From assembly GCF_020497125.1 (NCBI RefSeq), contig NC_059087.1, forward strand, positions 15,409,925-15,473,924: a stretch of 64,000 nucleotides of DNA, given 5' to 3'. A program made the position numbers and the translations under genes. The stretch comes from Mauremys mutica (Eukaryota; Chordata; Testudines; Geoemydidae). Below are positions 37,523 through 47,540 of this stretch, in pieces. Numbering within the stretch: position 1 is the first letter of the stretch; the number at the start of each line of letters is the position of its first letter. The notes under the pieces are model-generated. The model had not been told where the DNA came from, did not search any database, and saw only the letters and a list, made by a program, of their open reading frames with translations.

Positions 37523-37776
37523 ATCTCCTGGATTGATTTACTTATATATACAGTTAATTATCACATTTTTGCAGACTTTCCATCATGTTCATGTACTTAG
37601 TCAAAGTCCTTGGAGCGATAATAGCTCACGATGCATTTGGGTTATGATCAGATGGAATTCATTTTTATAACAGACGGCTGTTTGTTCCTCTCGGAAGGAT
37701 AGGAGCCAATAGTGATTTTACTATATTCACTTTAGAAAAAACAGTATACTGTCCATAACTGCCTTAGAAGTATCAG

Positions 37777-37844
37777 GTGAAACCCTGGCTCCATTGACAG
37801 CAATGGGATTTTTCCCATTAACTACAAGGGGGGCTGGCTTTCCC
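37777..37844. repeat. Short palindromic element
   Basis: CAATGGGATTTTTCCCATTA is a central self-complementary core, with CCCTGGCTCC and GGGGGGCTGGC on either side. Confidence 0.55.
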
Positions 37845-37999
37845 CCATTGTCCATAAGACACGGTGGACAGATAATTAGCCTTAAAGAATTGAGTAATGG
37901 TTTGTAACGCACACCTGACTATAACCCAAATGTGCTCTGAATGGCTGTCATTGAATGCTCCAGGACATTGGAATTTCTATGAACTTGTTTATACACAAT

Positions 38000-38070
38000 G
38001 AGCTAGATCCTTAGCTGGTATAAATCGGCACAGCTCCGTTGGCTCCATCCAGTAGTTGAGGATCCAGTCC
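38000..38070. repeat. Short palindromic element
   Basis: AGCTAGATCCTTAGCTGGTA faces GGACTGGATCCTCAACTACT on the complement, around a short CAGCTCCGTTGGCTCC centre. Confidence 0.6.
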
Positions 38071-39559
38071 AGCATGTATAAACACAGAGGGGTAGGGGGA
38101 AAAATAATATGATTTAATGGTATCTCAGCAAATACCAAAGGAAGTTGCAAAGATTTGATAAAGCATATTGTAAAGAACTGTGTTTTGTGTTGTATGAGCG
38201 AACATATTGTAAAGCTGAACAATGTCTACCAACATCATATTGTGCCATCTGCAAATCTGGACATTTCTCTCCAGAGATGAATTTGAATCAGGAATGACTG
38301 ATAAATATAGCACTTTTACACCAGGATTTTTTGTATGCAAGGAAAGGAATGATTACCTGTATTTAGAGCTTGGAAACAGTAATTATTCTGTTTGAAGTTT
38401 TAACACAATACATTTCCCCGTGCTAAATGACGCAGGACATTTGCCATTTGACCTGGTTTTATAGTACATACTTAAATGCAGTTTAATTTTGCCAAGATTT
38501 ATTCACAGTACATTTCCAATTATTACTCACTTCTTAACAGCTTCTTTCAGAAAGCTTGAAGCTTTCCCCCAGCATATCATCAGATGTTCCTTAGCACTAT
38601 AAAATTAGTTAGAAAGTAATTTTCTTAATTTGGTTTCTTGCGACCAAATAAATGAAAATCCATCACCAGCTGAAGCTGGGGGATTTAGGGTTTTTCCTTT
38701 ATTAAAGAGAAATGATAATCTATAAAGTAGGAATGTGGCTAGGGACGAATATTAACTACTAAAAGGCTTATCTGCCATAATATCTTTGAGATGCTTTGGC
38801 AACGAGAGATTCCCCACTGGCATCAGTTTATATGTTTTACTTGCAACAGGAAGTAGGGCAAGTCTTTTGTATCCTAAGAAAGGATACAGGACTTGGATAG
38901 ACCGCCTTTCTTCTGCATGATTCATGAAGTATTGGCATCCAGTTAGAAAGAGCCAGGGCCCTGATTTAATACAAGCTTGACACCAATTCAGCAAAGCATT
39001 TAAACATGTACTTAGCTTCTTCCCCATACAGCTAAGCAAATGCTTAACTCCAGGCACTTGCTTAAGTCCTATTAATTCCAGTGGAATTTAAAATGTTCTG
39101 AAGGCCATGTCTACACAATAAACTTTAGTCAGTGCAAACATAAAGCTGCTGCAATTGTATATCCTTTGTGCATCTGTACACTTGGTTCCTTGCATTGGCT
39201 ATCTGTGTACTCACCAGTAGTGCTTGTGTCGATGCACCATAGATAAATATCCCAGTGTGCAAAGTGCGACCACCTGCAGTCTTTTGGGAAGTTTTGGCAA
39301 TGCCTGGTGGGGCAGAAACAAGTCATACAGGGGAGTGACTGGGCGCGGAGGAGTCAGCTTCCCAGCGTGCAACTGTCTCCATCCCATAATTTCACCTTCA
39401 TCCCATAATTTTCATGTCTTGTTTAAAAATCCCATGAACCCGTATGATCCTCATCACTGTTCACCATCTCTGACAGAAGCGTGGAGCCTGCACAGCTTTG
39501 CACAGTGGTCAGATATGTTGCAAGCACAGGATGCACAATCCTCCCATGTTTGCAGAGCA

Positions 39560-39731
39560 GAGGGAGGGAGGGATAACTCAGTGGTTTGAGCATTGGCCTG
39601 CTAGACTCAGGGTTGTGAGTTCAATCCTTGAAGGGGCCATTTGGGGATTTAGTTGGGGATTGGTCCTGCTTTGAGCAGGGGGTTGGACTAGATGACCTCC
39701 TGAGGTCCCTTCCAACCCTAATATTCTATGA
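39560..39731 (+). mobile_element. tRNA-derived SINE with CR1-like tail
   Basis: A tortoise-type pol III SINE. The tRNA-like head has an A-box-like TAACTCAGTGG (39574-39584) and a B-box-like GGTTGTGAGTTCAATCC (39611-39627). The 3' part from about 39672, starting CTTTGAGCAGGGGGTTGGAC, matches the 3' end of the CR1 at 18180-18245 and ends AATATTCTATGAT. This fits trans-mobilisation by CR1. It lies inside the Harbinger element and is well preserved. Confidence 0.9.
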
Positions 39732-39747
39732 TACATGACAGTTTCTT

Positions 39748-39893
39748 AGACAGACAAGGTGGGTGAAGAAGAGCTCTGTGGCTCAAAAGCTTGTCCCTCT
39801 CACCAACAGAAGTTGGTCCAATAAATATTACCTCACCCACCTTGTCTATCTAATATCCTGGGACTGACATGGCTACATCAACGCTGCATACAA
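39748..39893. mobile_element. Inverted-repeat element, copy 2
   Basis: The right arm AGAAGTTGGTCCAATAAATA / TTACCTCACCCACCTTGTCT and the tail CCTGGGACTGACATGGCTAC match copy 1 at 23010-23097. The left arm is shortened: AGACAAGGTGGGTGA jumps directly to AGAGCTCTGTGGCTC. Nested in the Harbinger element, just after the SINE. Confidence 0.75.
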
Positions 39894-39899
39894 AAATGT

Positions 39900-41390
39900 C
39901 TTGGAGGACAGATTGCTGTGGGAGAAAGTGAGCACCAGTTCAGGGTTGCTGGTAGTATTCATAGAACAACTGCAGATGATGGATTGCTACTTCTGGGTCT
40001 CAGAAACGAGCACTGACTGGGAAGATCACATCATCAGGGCGGCTCCAGGCACCAGCACGCCAAGCATGTGCTTGGGGCGGCAAGCCGCGGGGGGCGCTCT
40101 GGCGGTTGCCGCGAGGGCGGCAGGCAGGTTGCCTTCAGCAGCATGTCTCCGGAGGGTCCGCTGGTCCCGTGGCTTCGGCGGACCTCCCACAGGCTGCCGC
40201 CGAATTCGCGGGACCGGGGACCTCCCGCAGGCAGGCCGCCAAAGGCAGCCTGCCTGTCGTGCTTGGGGCGGCAAAATGCCTAGAGCCGCCCCTGCACATC
40301 ATAATACAGTCTTGGGCTGCAGAACTTTTGGATGTGGAAGACCACATTCCTGTATCTGTGTGCCGAGCTCCCTGAGCTTAGGAACACCGGAATGAGAGCT
40401 GCACTGACAAAGGAGAAGTGAGTAGTAATCGCACTGTGGAACCTTGCAATGCCGGATTGCAACAAGTCACTAGGAAATCATTTTGGAGTTGGAAAATCGA
40501 CGATGGGGGCCACTGTCATGCAAGTGTGCAGGGCCATTAATCATCTCCTTCTGTGCTGGACTGTGACTCTTGGCAATGTGCAGGACATAGTGGATGGATT
40601 TGCAGCAGTGGGGTTTCCAAACTGTGGAGCAATAGGCAGCATGGATATCCCTCTTTTGGCACCAGGCCACAGAGTACATAAACAGAAAGGGCTACCTTGA
40701 TGGATCAGCGGGGACGCTTCATCTACATCAGTGTTGGCTGGTCAGGGAAGAAAATGTAGGCATCTTTAAGATCACAGGACTGTTCAAAAAGCTGCATGCA
40801 GGGACTTTCTTTCCTGAACAGCAGATTACCAGTGGTGATCTTGAAATGCTGATAGTGACCCTGGGGGACCCAGCTTCCCCTTGCTCCCCGGCTCATGGAG
40901 CCACACACCAGCCCCCTCAACAGCACCAAGGGAAGCTTCAGCAGGTGCAGAATGAGAGTAGAATGCACTTTTGGAAGATTGAAGAGACGCTGCCGTTGTT
41001 TACTCACCAGATTGGATTGCAGTGAAAAAAAAAACCCCCAATGGTATAAGTGCTTGCTGTGTCCTGCATAATATCTGTGAAGTAAAGAGGGGGGGAGTGG
41101 CCACCAGAGTGGAGGTGGAATGGCTCTCTGCTGAGTTTGAACTGCCAGACACAAGGGTTATTAGAAAAACTCAGAGCTGAGGCTTTGAAAGAGCACTTTA
41201 CCAGTGAGCCACATTCATACGTTGTGGTCTACCTTGCCCTGCTGTTTTGGGGTCCGTTAGGAATCGTGTGGTGCTTGGTGTACATCTGTGGATATAACAC
41301 TGTCAGTGCACCTATTAATTTTGCATTGCTTGCTGTACATTTATGATTATTACACCGTTTGTCACCGAGCCTATGAGTTGTGTCACACTG
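39900..41390 (+). pseudogene. Harbinger transposase, broken
   Basis: A relic of the DDE nuclease that cuts and pastes PIF/Harbinger elements. A first block at 39900-40030 has [14 protein letters not shown]. It is interrupted by hAT-like copy D-type unit E (40035-40294). A second block (40449-40700) has NHFGVGKSTMGATVMQVCRA, then TLGNVQDIVDGFAAVGFPNC. The first catalytic site, normally GAIDG-H in this family, reads GAIGSMDIP: the aspartate is glycine and one codon is missing nearby. Later blocks show QRGRFIYISVGWSGK, RCRMRVECTFGRLKRRCR (around 40940-40995) and GISACCVLHNICEVK. Stops and frameshifts separate the blocks. The gene relative in vertebrates is HARBI1, but this is a transposon copy. 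Confidence 0.85.
40035..40294 (+). mobile_element. GC-rich hAT-like non-autonomous element, copy E
   Basis: It begins CAGGGCGGCTCCAGGCACCA and ends TAGAGCCGCCCCTG. The 8-mer CACATCAT lies on both sides (40027-40034 and 40295-40302), an exact target duplication. It interrupts the Harbinger transposase text between WEDHI and the following block. At 260 bp it is shorter than A-C, with fewer internal blocks. Confidence 0.95.
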
Positions 41391-41544
41391 TACAGTAACA
41401 AGTAATTGGTTGCTTTCTGAACTGCTAGGCACTCTGTAGCATGTGTTGTGCACTAATAAAGATGAATTATTTTCCAAATAATGGAATTTTATTCAGTAAC
41501 AAAATCAGTGCAAAGAAAAATCTGTACAGTTTTAAAAGCAAATA

Positions 41545-41732
41545 CACCTCTACCTTGATATAACGCGACCCGATATAACACAAATTCGGATATAACGCAG
41601 TAAAGCAGTGCTCCGGGGGGGCGGGGCTGTGCACTCCGGTGGATCAAATCAAGTTCGACATAACGCTGTTTCACCTATAACGTGGTAAGATTTTTTGGCT
41701 CCCGAGGACAGCGTTATATCGAGGTAGAGGTG
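41545..41732 (+). mobile_element. Tc1/mariner-like MITE, copy 2
   Basis: A 188-bp element with ends CACCTCTACCTTGATATAAC and, on the complement, CACCTCTACCTCGATATAAC, flanked by TA at 41543-41544 and 41733-41734. Its interior, including AAGATTTTTTGGCTCCCGAG, is the inverted match of the copy at 32970-33142. It is nested in the Harbinger element downstream of the transposase relic. Confidence 0.85.
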
Positions 41733-41887
41733 TATGTTAAAAACTTAATAAATTATTGGAACAGAACTTACCAAGGGGAAAGAACATTCACGTCCATTTT
41801 ACCTACACATACAGCAACTGTAGCTTTCATAGGTCAGCGTATGTGAAGCTGTGGTTGTCCTTAATGTCCCAGGGTGGAATGGTAGGG

Positions 41888-43290
41888 CTAGAGATGCAAC
41901 CCCTGATGCCGGGTAGTTAGGGAGGTGCTGTAATGGAGTTTTCCAGAGACTGCAAAGGGAGGCGAACCCGGGATTATTGAACCTGTAGGCCCACAAGAGT
42001 TTGCAGCATCTGTGTTTGCTGCCGGAGAAGCCCCATTATGTCCTGGTGCATTTCTCTCTCCTTTTCCTGCTAGGATGCTTGGACCTTTCTCCTTTCTGCT
42101 CTTTCTTTCTCCACGCTGTCTGCAATGTCTCCTGGCCTTTTGTTCACAGTCTGATGCAGTCCTCCCTTGCAGGATCTCATCCCTAGCCCTCTTATTTCTC
42201 CTCCTTATCTGGCACAGACGTTCTGCAGGTGTGGAGGGGGAACCCTTCAAGGCTGCAATGGCAGTAGCTGCAGATAAAACATGCAGAGGTACCATTGTCA
42301 GTATAGTCACAACGGTAAGCAAAAGTTAAGATTCAGAATTCCCTTCCCTTCCTCCCCTGTAGTTTTAAACAAGACGTGCTTATTGACACTTCTGCTTCAA
42401 AGTGTTTGTGCACAGCGCCACTCTCAGCACCAACCACGGTGAGCATGGCCCACCAGGGATGAGGGAAATGAGGAGGGAATTGCTCGGTTGCATGAAACAA
42501 TGGGTGTAGGGCAATTGCACTGGATACTGGCACCATTTTCCGCAGTCGGTGGTGATTTTAGCTATTGTCTCACTCCTGAGGGTAACAAAGGCACAGAGAG
42601 CACAGCTGTTGCTGGCATCCCGAAGCTGTCCATGCTCCTGTGCTGCTAGCCTGCATGGTAGTACTGCACTGGTGCCTGCTGAAGTTATTGCTGTCTGGCG
42701 CAGGAAAGAGTTGTACTGCAGAGGAAGAAATAAGGCTGCCATTCATAGAAACCGTCAGGGGAGGATTGCAAAGTACCTCCATGACAGTTTCATCGAGCTC
42801 TTTCAGGAGGATTCAAAGAACATCCCTATGTAAACAAACAAACTGCTCTGCATGACCTCCCCACCCCACACTTGCCGAATTCTAGAGGGGCATCAAAAGC
42901 AGATTACCAATGCTACCTTCTCTAATCTGAATAAATGAATGAAAAGTAGATAGCTGTGTACTGTTATCTCGGGGGTCTGGTCAATACATCATTGTAATGA
43001 GAAATACAATTACACACTTACCCAAGGTTCCTTCTTCTGCATTTGCTCAATTACTGGGATTGACTGGACTGTGGTGGAGTCTCAGACAGGTTCTGGCTTG
43101 CAGCCTAGCTGGACCCATACTATCTGCTCATAGATATCCACATTTCAATGGCTGGTCCGTACCTGTACTCTTCTCCCCACAGGCACAGGAGATCATCATC
43201 CTGTCTGCTCCAAACCAGAGCGCGTCTGGAGCATATAGCTGGTATGGTCAGTTGGGCAGTTGTGCTTGCCAAGCTGGATAATCAGGAAAA
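41888..43290 (-). pseudogene. Harbinger Myb/SANT-like protein, broken
   Basis: A relic of the second Harbinger gene, read on the minus strand and converging on the transposase. Near 43290-43140 it has a trihelix-like start with VWSRQDDDLLCLWGEE, which resembles the W...LL-LWGEE pattern of Myb/SANT-like DNA-binding domains. A block at 42322-41888 has RRRNKRARDEILQGRTASDC followed by a charged stretch (EQKARRHCRQRGERKSRKEK), typical of the C-terminal half of these proteins. Between them, 42330-43000 is decayed and may be partly intronic. Stops and frame changes break it throughout. In living Harbinger elements the product binds the transposon ends and aids nuclear import of the transposase. Confidence 0.65.
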
Positions 43291-44112
43291 GCATGTCAGA
43301 AATTCGCAGTGGTTAAAGAGGAGTGGGGCCTTCTGGTCTCCGAGACCCCTGGGCAGTGGAGATCACAACTGTGATCAAAGCGGTCAGTGTCAGGCATTGT
43401 GGGACAGCTGCTGGAGGACTGTTAGGGTCAACATAAGTTAGTCAGTTGACCTCATTACATTGACCACAGCTCAGTGTAGCTCAAGGAGGTGATGTTACTC
43501 CATTATTGTAAGAGGGTGCTTACATCTGTGGGAGACAAATTTAAATGTTGACCCGTGCGCAGCTAGATCAATGACAGGTGGCTGCTACCTAACGTTGTAG
43601 TGTAGACCAGGCCTTAGCATAAGCATGCACTTGAGAGCTTTGCAGAATAGGATGTACTGATGAATTTAAGCCTTTTTGACATTGGTGTTCTTCCATTTCT
43701 GGAGAAAAGAGAAACAATAATTCCCCTAGGACGCTATTACTACAGGAGGCATAGCAATACTTGCAGTGATTGACTGCTGATAGAAGTTACAAAATGACAC
43801 ACCACAAGTGTTACTTAGAAGTTACGGTTCAATCTGCTTATAAAAATGCTTGCAGTTCCCATTTCAAGGCAGATGAAATTATGATAGATAGAGTACAGAA
43901 GCATATGTCCAAGCGTATCTGTGTCCAAATCTTTTTAAGTAGAAATGAGCCATATAAATCCAGTCAGCAGTCCATCCTGTGATAGCTAATCCAGGCCAGG
44001 ATTTAGGGAAACTCTGTATAGTGACAGTAAGCAGCATAGGCTTTTGGTCTAGATGCTGTAGAGAGGCAGAAAGAAATACTGGGCTCTGGCTGGAGCCAAC
44101 ACCCTCAGTAAC

Positions 44113-44415
44113 CAGGGGCGGCTCCAAGCACCAGCGCAGCAAGCGCATGCCTGGGGCGGCAAGCCGTGGGGGGCGGCCTACCGGTCGCTGTGAGGGCAGC
44201 AGGCAGGCTCCTTTTGGCGGCACATCTGTGGGAGGTCCGCCGGTCCTGCGGCTTCAGTGGCAATTCGGTGGCGGGGACACTGATGGCGCGGCACCAGCGG
44301 ACCGCCCACAGGTGCGCTGCCAAATCCAAGTGACCAGCGGACCGCCCGCAGGCGCGTCGCCGAAAGCCACCTGCCTGCCATACTTGGGGCAGCAAAAAAC
44401 ATAGAGCCGCCCCTG
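44113..44415 (+). mobile_element. GC-rich hAT-like non-autonomous element, copy F
   Basis: It begins CAGGGGCGGCTCCAAGCACC and ends TAGAGCCGCCCCTG. The 8-mer TCAGTAAC flanks it on both sides (44105-44112 and 44416-44423), an exact target duplication. The interior belongs to the D/E/F group, with two GACCAGCGGACCGCCC blocks. Confidence 0.95.
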
Positions 44416-44423
44416 TCAGTAAC

Positions 44424-46187
44424 AAAATCCATTTGTGCTTATTACATCCGAGTTCTGTCTCATCTTTCTTTTGCAAGGGACACTGTGGACTCAAGTGGTG
44501 AAATTCAGGTCTGGAATCAAATCACAATACCAACTTCTCCCAAGTCCCGGGCGTTTAACCATTTTAGACTTGGAAAGCCTGAGTCATAGCATTTAGATCT
44601 GTATCCGAACTACCTCAGAGTTCAGTGGGGACGGTTTTTAATTCTGGTTCAGGCCCATCTCCAATTTTAATATTCAAAACACTAAATCAAATCACATCAT
44701 TGCAGATTTGCCTCTTTGGGTTGATCAACCATGTTACATAGGATGACCTTATCCAGTTTCCATAAACATACAGAATGCACCCAGCCGCCAATATCACCCA
44801 GGCCAACTCTTGCCCCCTCTATGAAATATATTGGACATGATAATGAGTAAATGAAGTGTGAAGCTTTTCCTTCCTCTGATTTATGTGCAGAAGTGTTGCT
44901 AATTTTCCTGATGTTATCTCCCCTTACAAGATATAATTACCTGATTTACTTGATTGCCTTCTGGGATTTTTTTTTATAAATTGACTTAAAATTGTTGCAA
45001 ACTGATAATTTCATAAAGTGTTTGATAATCTCTTTGAGATTGTTTGTTGTGTGTGATTTATTTCACCCCCATTGCCTTTCATTGCTTTCATTTGTAGTTG
45101 TTATAACAAGTCACCATCATTGTCTGAACTGTTGCTGAGACTAGACTATCTGGGCTGTAGTCTGCCTGACTTTGTCTTGACATATACCAATAATAAGCTC
45201 TCTTATTCCTGTTTATCCAGTGCACAATGCAGGAATGCTAATTTTACAAGATATTGCCATCCAGATCCAGCTAGAGGCACCAAAAGAGTTTCCTCTCTCC
45301 CTTAAAAAATTGAAAAGTGAACCTTAGAAACAAATGTTGGAGTCACCTCCTGTAGTTCAGCACCAGACATTTAATCTTTGGTTTTGAAATCAGGAAAGTA
45401 TCATTTTTGCTAAAGGTCAGGTGAAATCTTAGTAATTGCATGGGTACATGGTAACCATCTTATCCTCTGAAATATGTCAATGGATCACATGTTATTAAAA
45501 CAAAACAAAATAGAAGTGCTTGAAGGTTTGTTTCTACAAACATAAAAAAACAAACCTGTGGAAATCAGCTAATATTAGTCAGTGTGGTGATTTTGTACTA
45601 CAAATGGTTGGTTCTAAATGGCTTGTGTACATAGTGCCTGTCAAAGCCATATAGAAAGATCCCTATATCTTATGTTTGCAGGAAGTGTGGCAATTCCCAC
45701 AGATATTTCACATGTGCTTCATTCTGCTGCTATAAACTTTGCATCCTATCAGAGTTTTTCCAAACTCATATGAAGTCTCGATCAATCAATTTTATTTGGA
45801 AATTTTCTATATTTATATTCTTGGTTCTGAGTTCACAGATGCTGATTTCCACCTGCTCTTCTGTATTTCTATTCCTCCTCCCCAAAAACTAAAATTACTG
45901 TTTTCTATTCTCTTCTGTTTTCTATTCAGGTTCTTATATCGCACCCATCACCATGGCATAGAAGTATCTTCTGTTAGTGTACTAAGTGATGAGTCTAGCG
46001 TAACGCTACCAATGGCGCTGCAAGAGTACTAACCTCAGGGCCGACTGTTAAAAACAAGGGCACAACCTCCAAATTGGTTGCGAGTTCTAAACTTAAATTT
46101 CACCAACCAGATGCACCAAGTGTGCACTCCTCAGGCACATTAAAAACCGTAACATGGAATCACAGACAATCCCCTTGGATATGCTGG
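44424..46187. other. No gene seen
   Basis: About 1.8 kb with no gene or named element. T-runs lie near 44970-44978. Confidence 0.6.
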
Positions 46188-46671
46188 TTAGGGTTGCCAT
46201 CTTTCTAATTGCCGAGGCCCTGCCCCCACCCCACCTCTTCCCCCAAGGTCCTGCCCCTGCTCCACCTCTTCCCTCAAGGCCCCTCCCTGAAGCCCTGCCT
46301 CTTCTCCCCAGAACCCTCCCCCATCACCTGGTCCTCTTCTCCCCTCCCCTGTCACTCGCAGGATTGTCTCCACTCCCTCCCCCACCCAGCTGGGCTCCCT
46401 CTGCTCCCGGGCTGGAATGGGAGCTGCTGCATCCTGACAAAGAGCCTGTATGTAGGAGGTGGCCGTGGCTGAGCAGGAACTGATGCAGGTTAATGACCCA
46501 GTACCTTCCCTGTCCCGTTGTAACTGGGCTTCTGACCAGCCACTTCCAGGTCTCCTTTTTGACCGGCCTTACCAGTCAAAAATCGGGCACCTGGCAACCC
46601 TAAATAGCACCCAGACACAGAAGCCAAAAACTGAACTGTCCGGGTAAAACCCGGATGGGTGGCAACCCTAA
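46188..46671. mobile_element. Terminal-inverted-repeat element, unclassified
   Basis: The outer ends are TTAGGGTTGCCA and TGGCAACCCTAA, perfectly inverted. A second CTGGCAACCCTAA right-end copy lies inside at 46591-46603. The interior is C-rich and non-coding; its proline-rich open frames on the plus strand are composition by-products. The flanking target is TA or TTA/TAA, so mariner-like and Harbinger-like are both possible. Confidence 0.65.
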
Positions 46672-46689
46672 CTCTGGTTTGTCTTGCCA

Positions 46690-47540
46690 CCCAGGTGCCC
46701 ATAGCTCTGTGACAGATGCCCCTTACAGCAAGAATCACAGCAATATTCAGGTTACTTCTGATTCCAAAGGACAAATCACGTACCCCCAGTCAGTGGTGCT
46801 TTCAGTCTCACGCCAAAGACAATGCTTGTAGCCAATCCTATAGTAAACTATATATATAGTCTTAGATTTCAAAAGGTAATAGAGGTTTCTATAATCAGTG
46901 AGCTCTATTTGACCTTTTGGGCTAAGGAGCTGGGGATCTCTTCCTTATGCCTAGAAACACCCTCTCCCCAGAAGTGGCATAGAGAAACTTAGTTCATTTT
47001 GTCTGGGGTTTTTATCCCCCTCCTTCCATGTGCTCTGAGCTTCAAACTCAGCTGATGGGAGGAGTCCACTTGGATGACTCATCTTCCCAGGGAGGAGAAC
47101 AGAACAGCAATAAGAATCTTTAGTCCTTTTGTTGACTTTTCCTCAGTCTAGATGTGGGGAGTTTACAGTTGTAAGATCCCCCCATATCCTGTCTAATATT
47201 GATGGCTCTCCTCTTTTGAACGGATTGTAACAATTTCTGTAGAAGAGCAGCTCCTCACCCTAATTAATGTCCCACTCCTGTACAGTGATTCATACAATCC
47301 CAGAGGCTCGCAATTCAACTACTTATGCAGCAACTCACCAGCATTCAATAGAGTCTAAACACTTCCTTATAATTCTAATGCCTATTTTATCAATATTCAC
47401 CCACAAGTGAGCCGGACAGATTGCAGCTATGTATCTTTTAGTGTCCAGTTGAGACACAGGCACCTGGCCTGCCAGCATCACATCTAGCTTCTGCAACTTG
47501 TGGCTGAAAGGGCCTTCATAGATGCCTCATGATGAAACTC
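46690..47540 (-). mobile_element. LTR-like repeat, unclassified
   Basis: A non-coding stretch that I recognise as resembling a turtle LTR-type repeat, including CCAAAGACAATGCTTGTAGC, TAGTCTTAGATTTCAAAAGG and TGTACAGTGATTCATACAAT. Boundaries and strand are uncertain. It begins right after the element ending at 46671. No genes and no target duplication are seen. Confidence 0.4.

Larger units (their letters stand above)
37077..39099. other. No gene seen; several palindromic elements
   Basis: No gene in about 2 kb. Three palindromic elements are listed separately. A further GCAAAGCATTTAAACATGTA / AAGCAAATGCTTAACT arrangement at about 38988-39070 may be another, partial one. Confidence 0.55.
39103..43613 (+). 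mobile_element. Harbinger (PIF) DNA transposon relic
   Basis: A 4.5-kb element with terminal inverted repeats GGCCATGTCTACACAATAAA at the left and GGCCTGGTCTACACTACAAC (complement) at the right. The 3-bp flanks, GAA at 39100-39102 and TTA at 43614-43616, look like an eroded TTA duplication. It carries a DDE transposase relic on the plus strand and a Myb/SANT-like relic on the minus strand, the two-gene layout of PIF/Harbinger elements, where the Myb-like protein helps bring the transposase to the ends. At least four other elements have inserted into it. Both genes are broken. Confidence 0.85.

Noticed and set aside
37437..38070. CRISPR-like array from recurring palindromes
   Set aside because: The palindromes are not identical, not evenly spaced, and lie in vertebrate repeat DNA with no cas-like genes.
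39574..39627. A true tRNA gene from the A-box and B-box
   Set aside because: The anticodon arm and acceptor pairing of a tRNA are not preserved, and the sequence runs on into a CR1-like tail. It is the head of a SINE.
39901..40395. Continuous 164-codon frame as a gene
   Set aside because: It is a chance read-through from Harbinger transposase text into hAT-like copy E and out again. Part of it is real relic, but the joined product is not a gene.
40449..41390. Domesticated HARBI1-type host gene
   Set aside because: The catalytic site is altered, the frame is broken many times, and the unit lies between transposon terminal repeats. It is a dead copy.
46154..46483. Proline-rich open frame of 109 codons
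   Set aside because: It lies in the C-rich interior of the element with TTAGGGTTGCCA ends. The sequence is low complexity with no domain.
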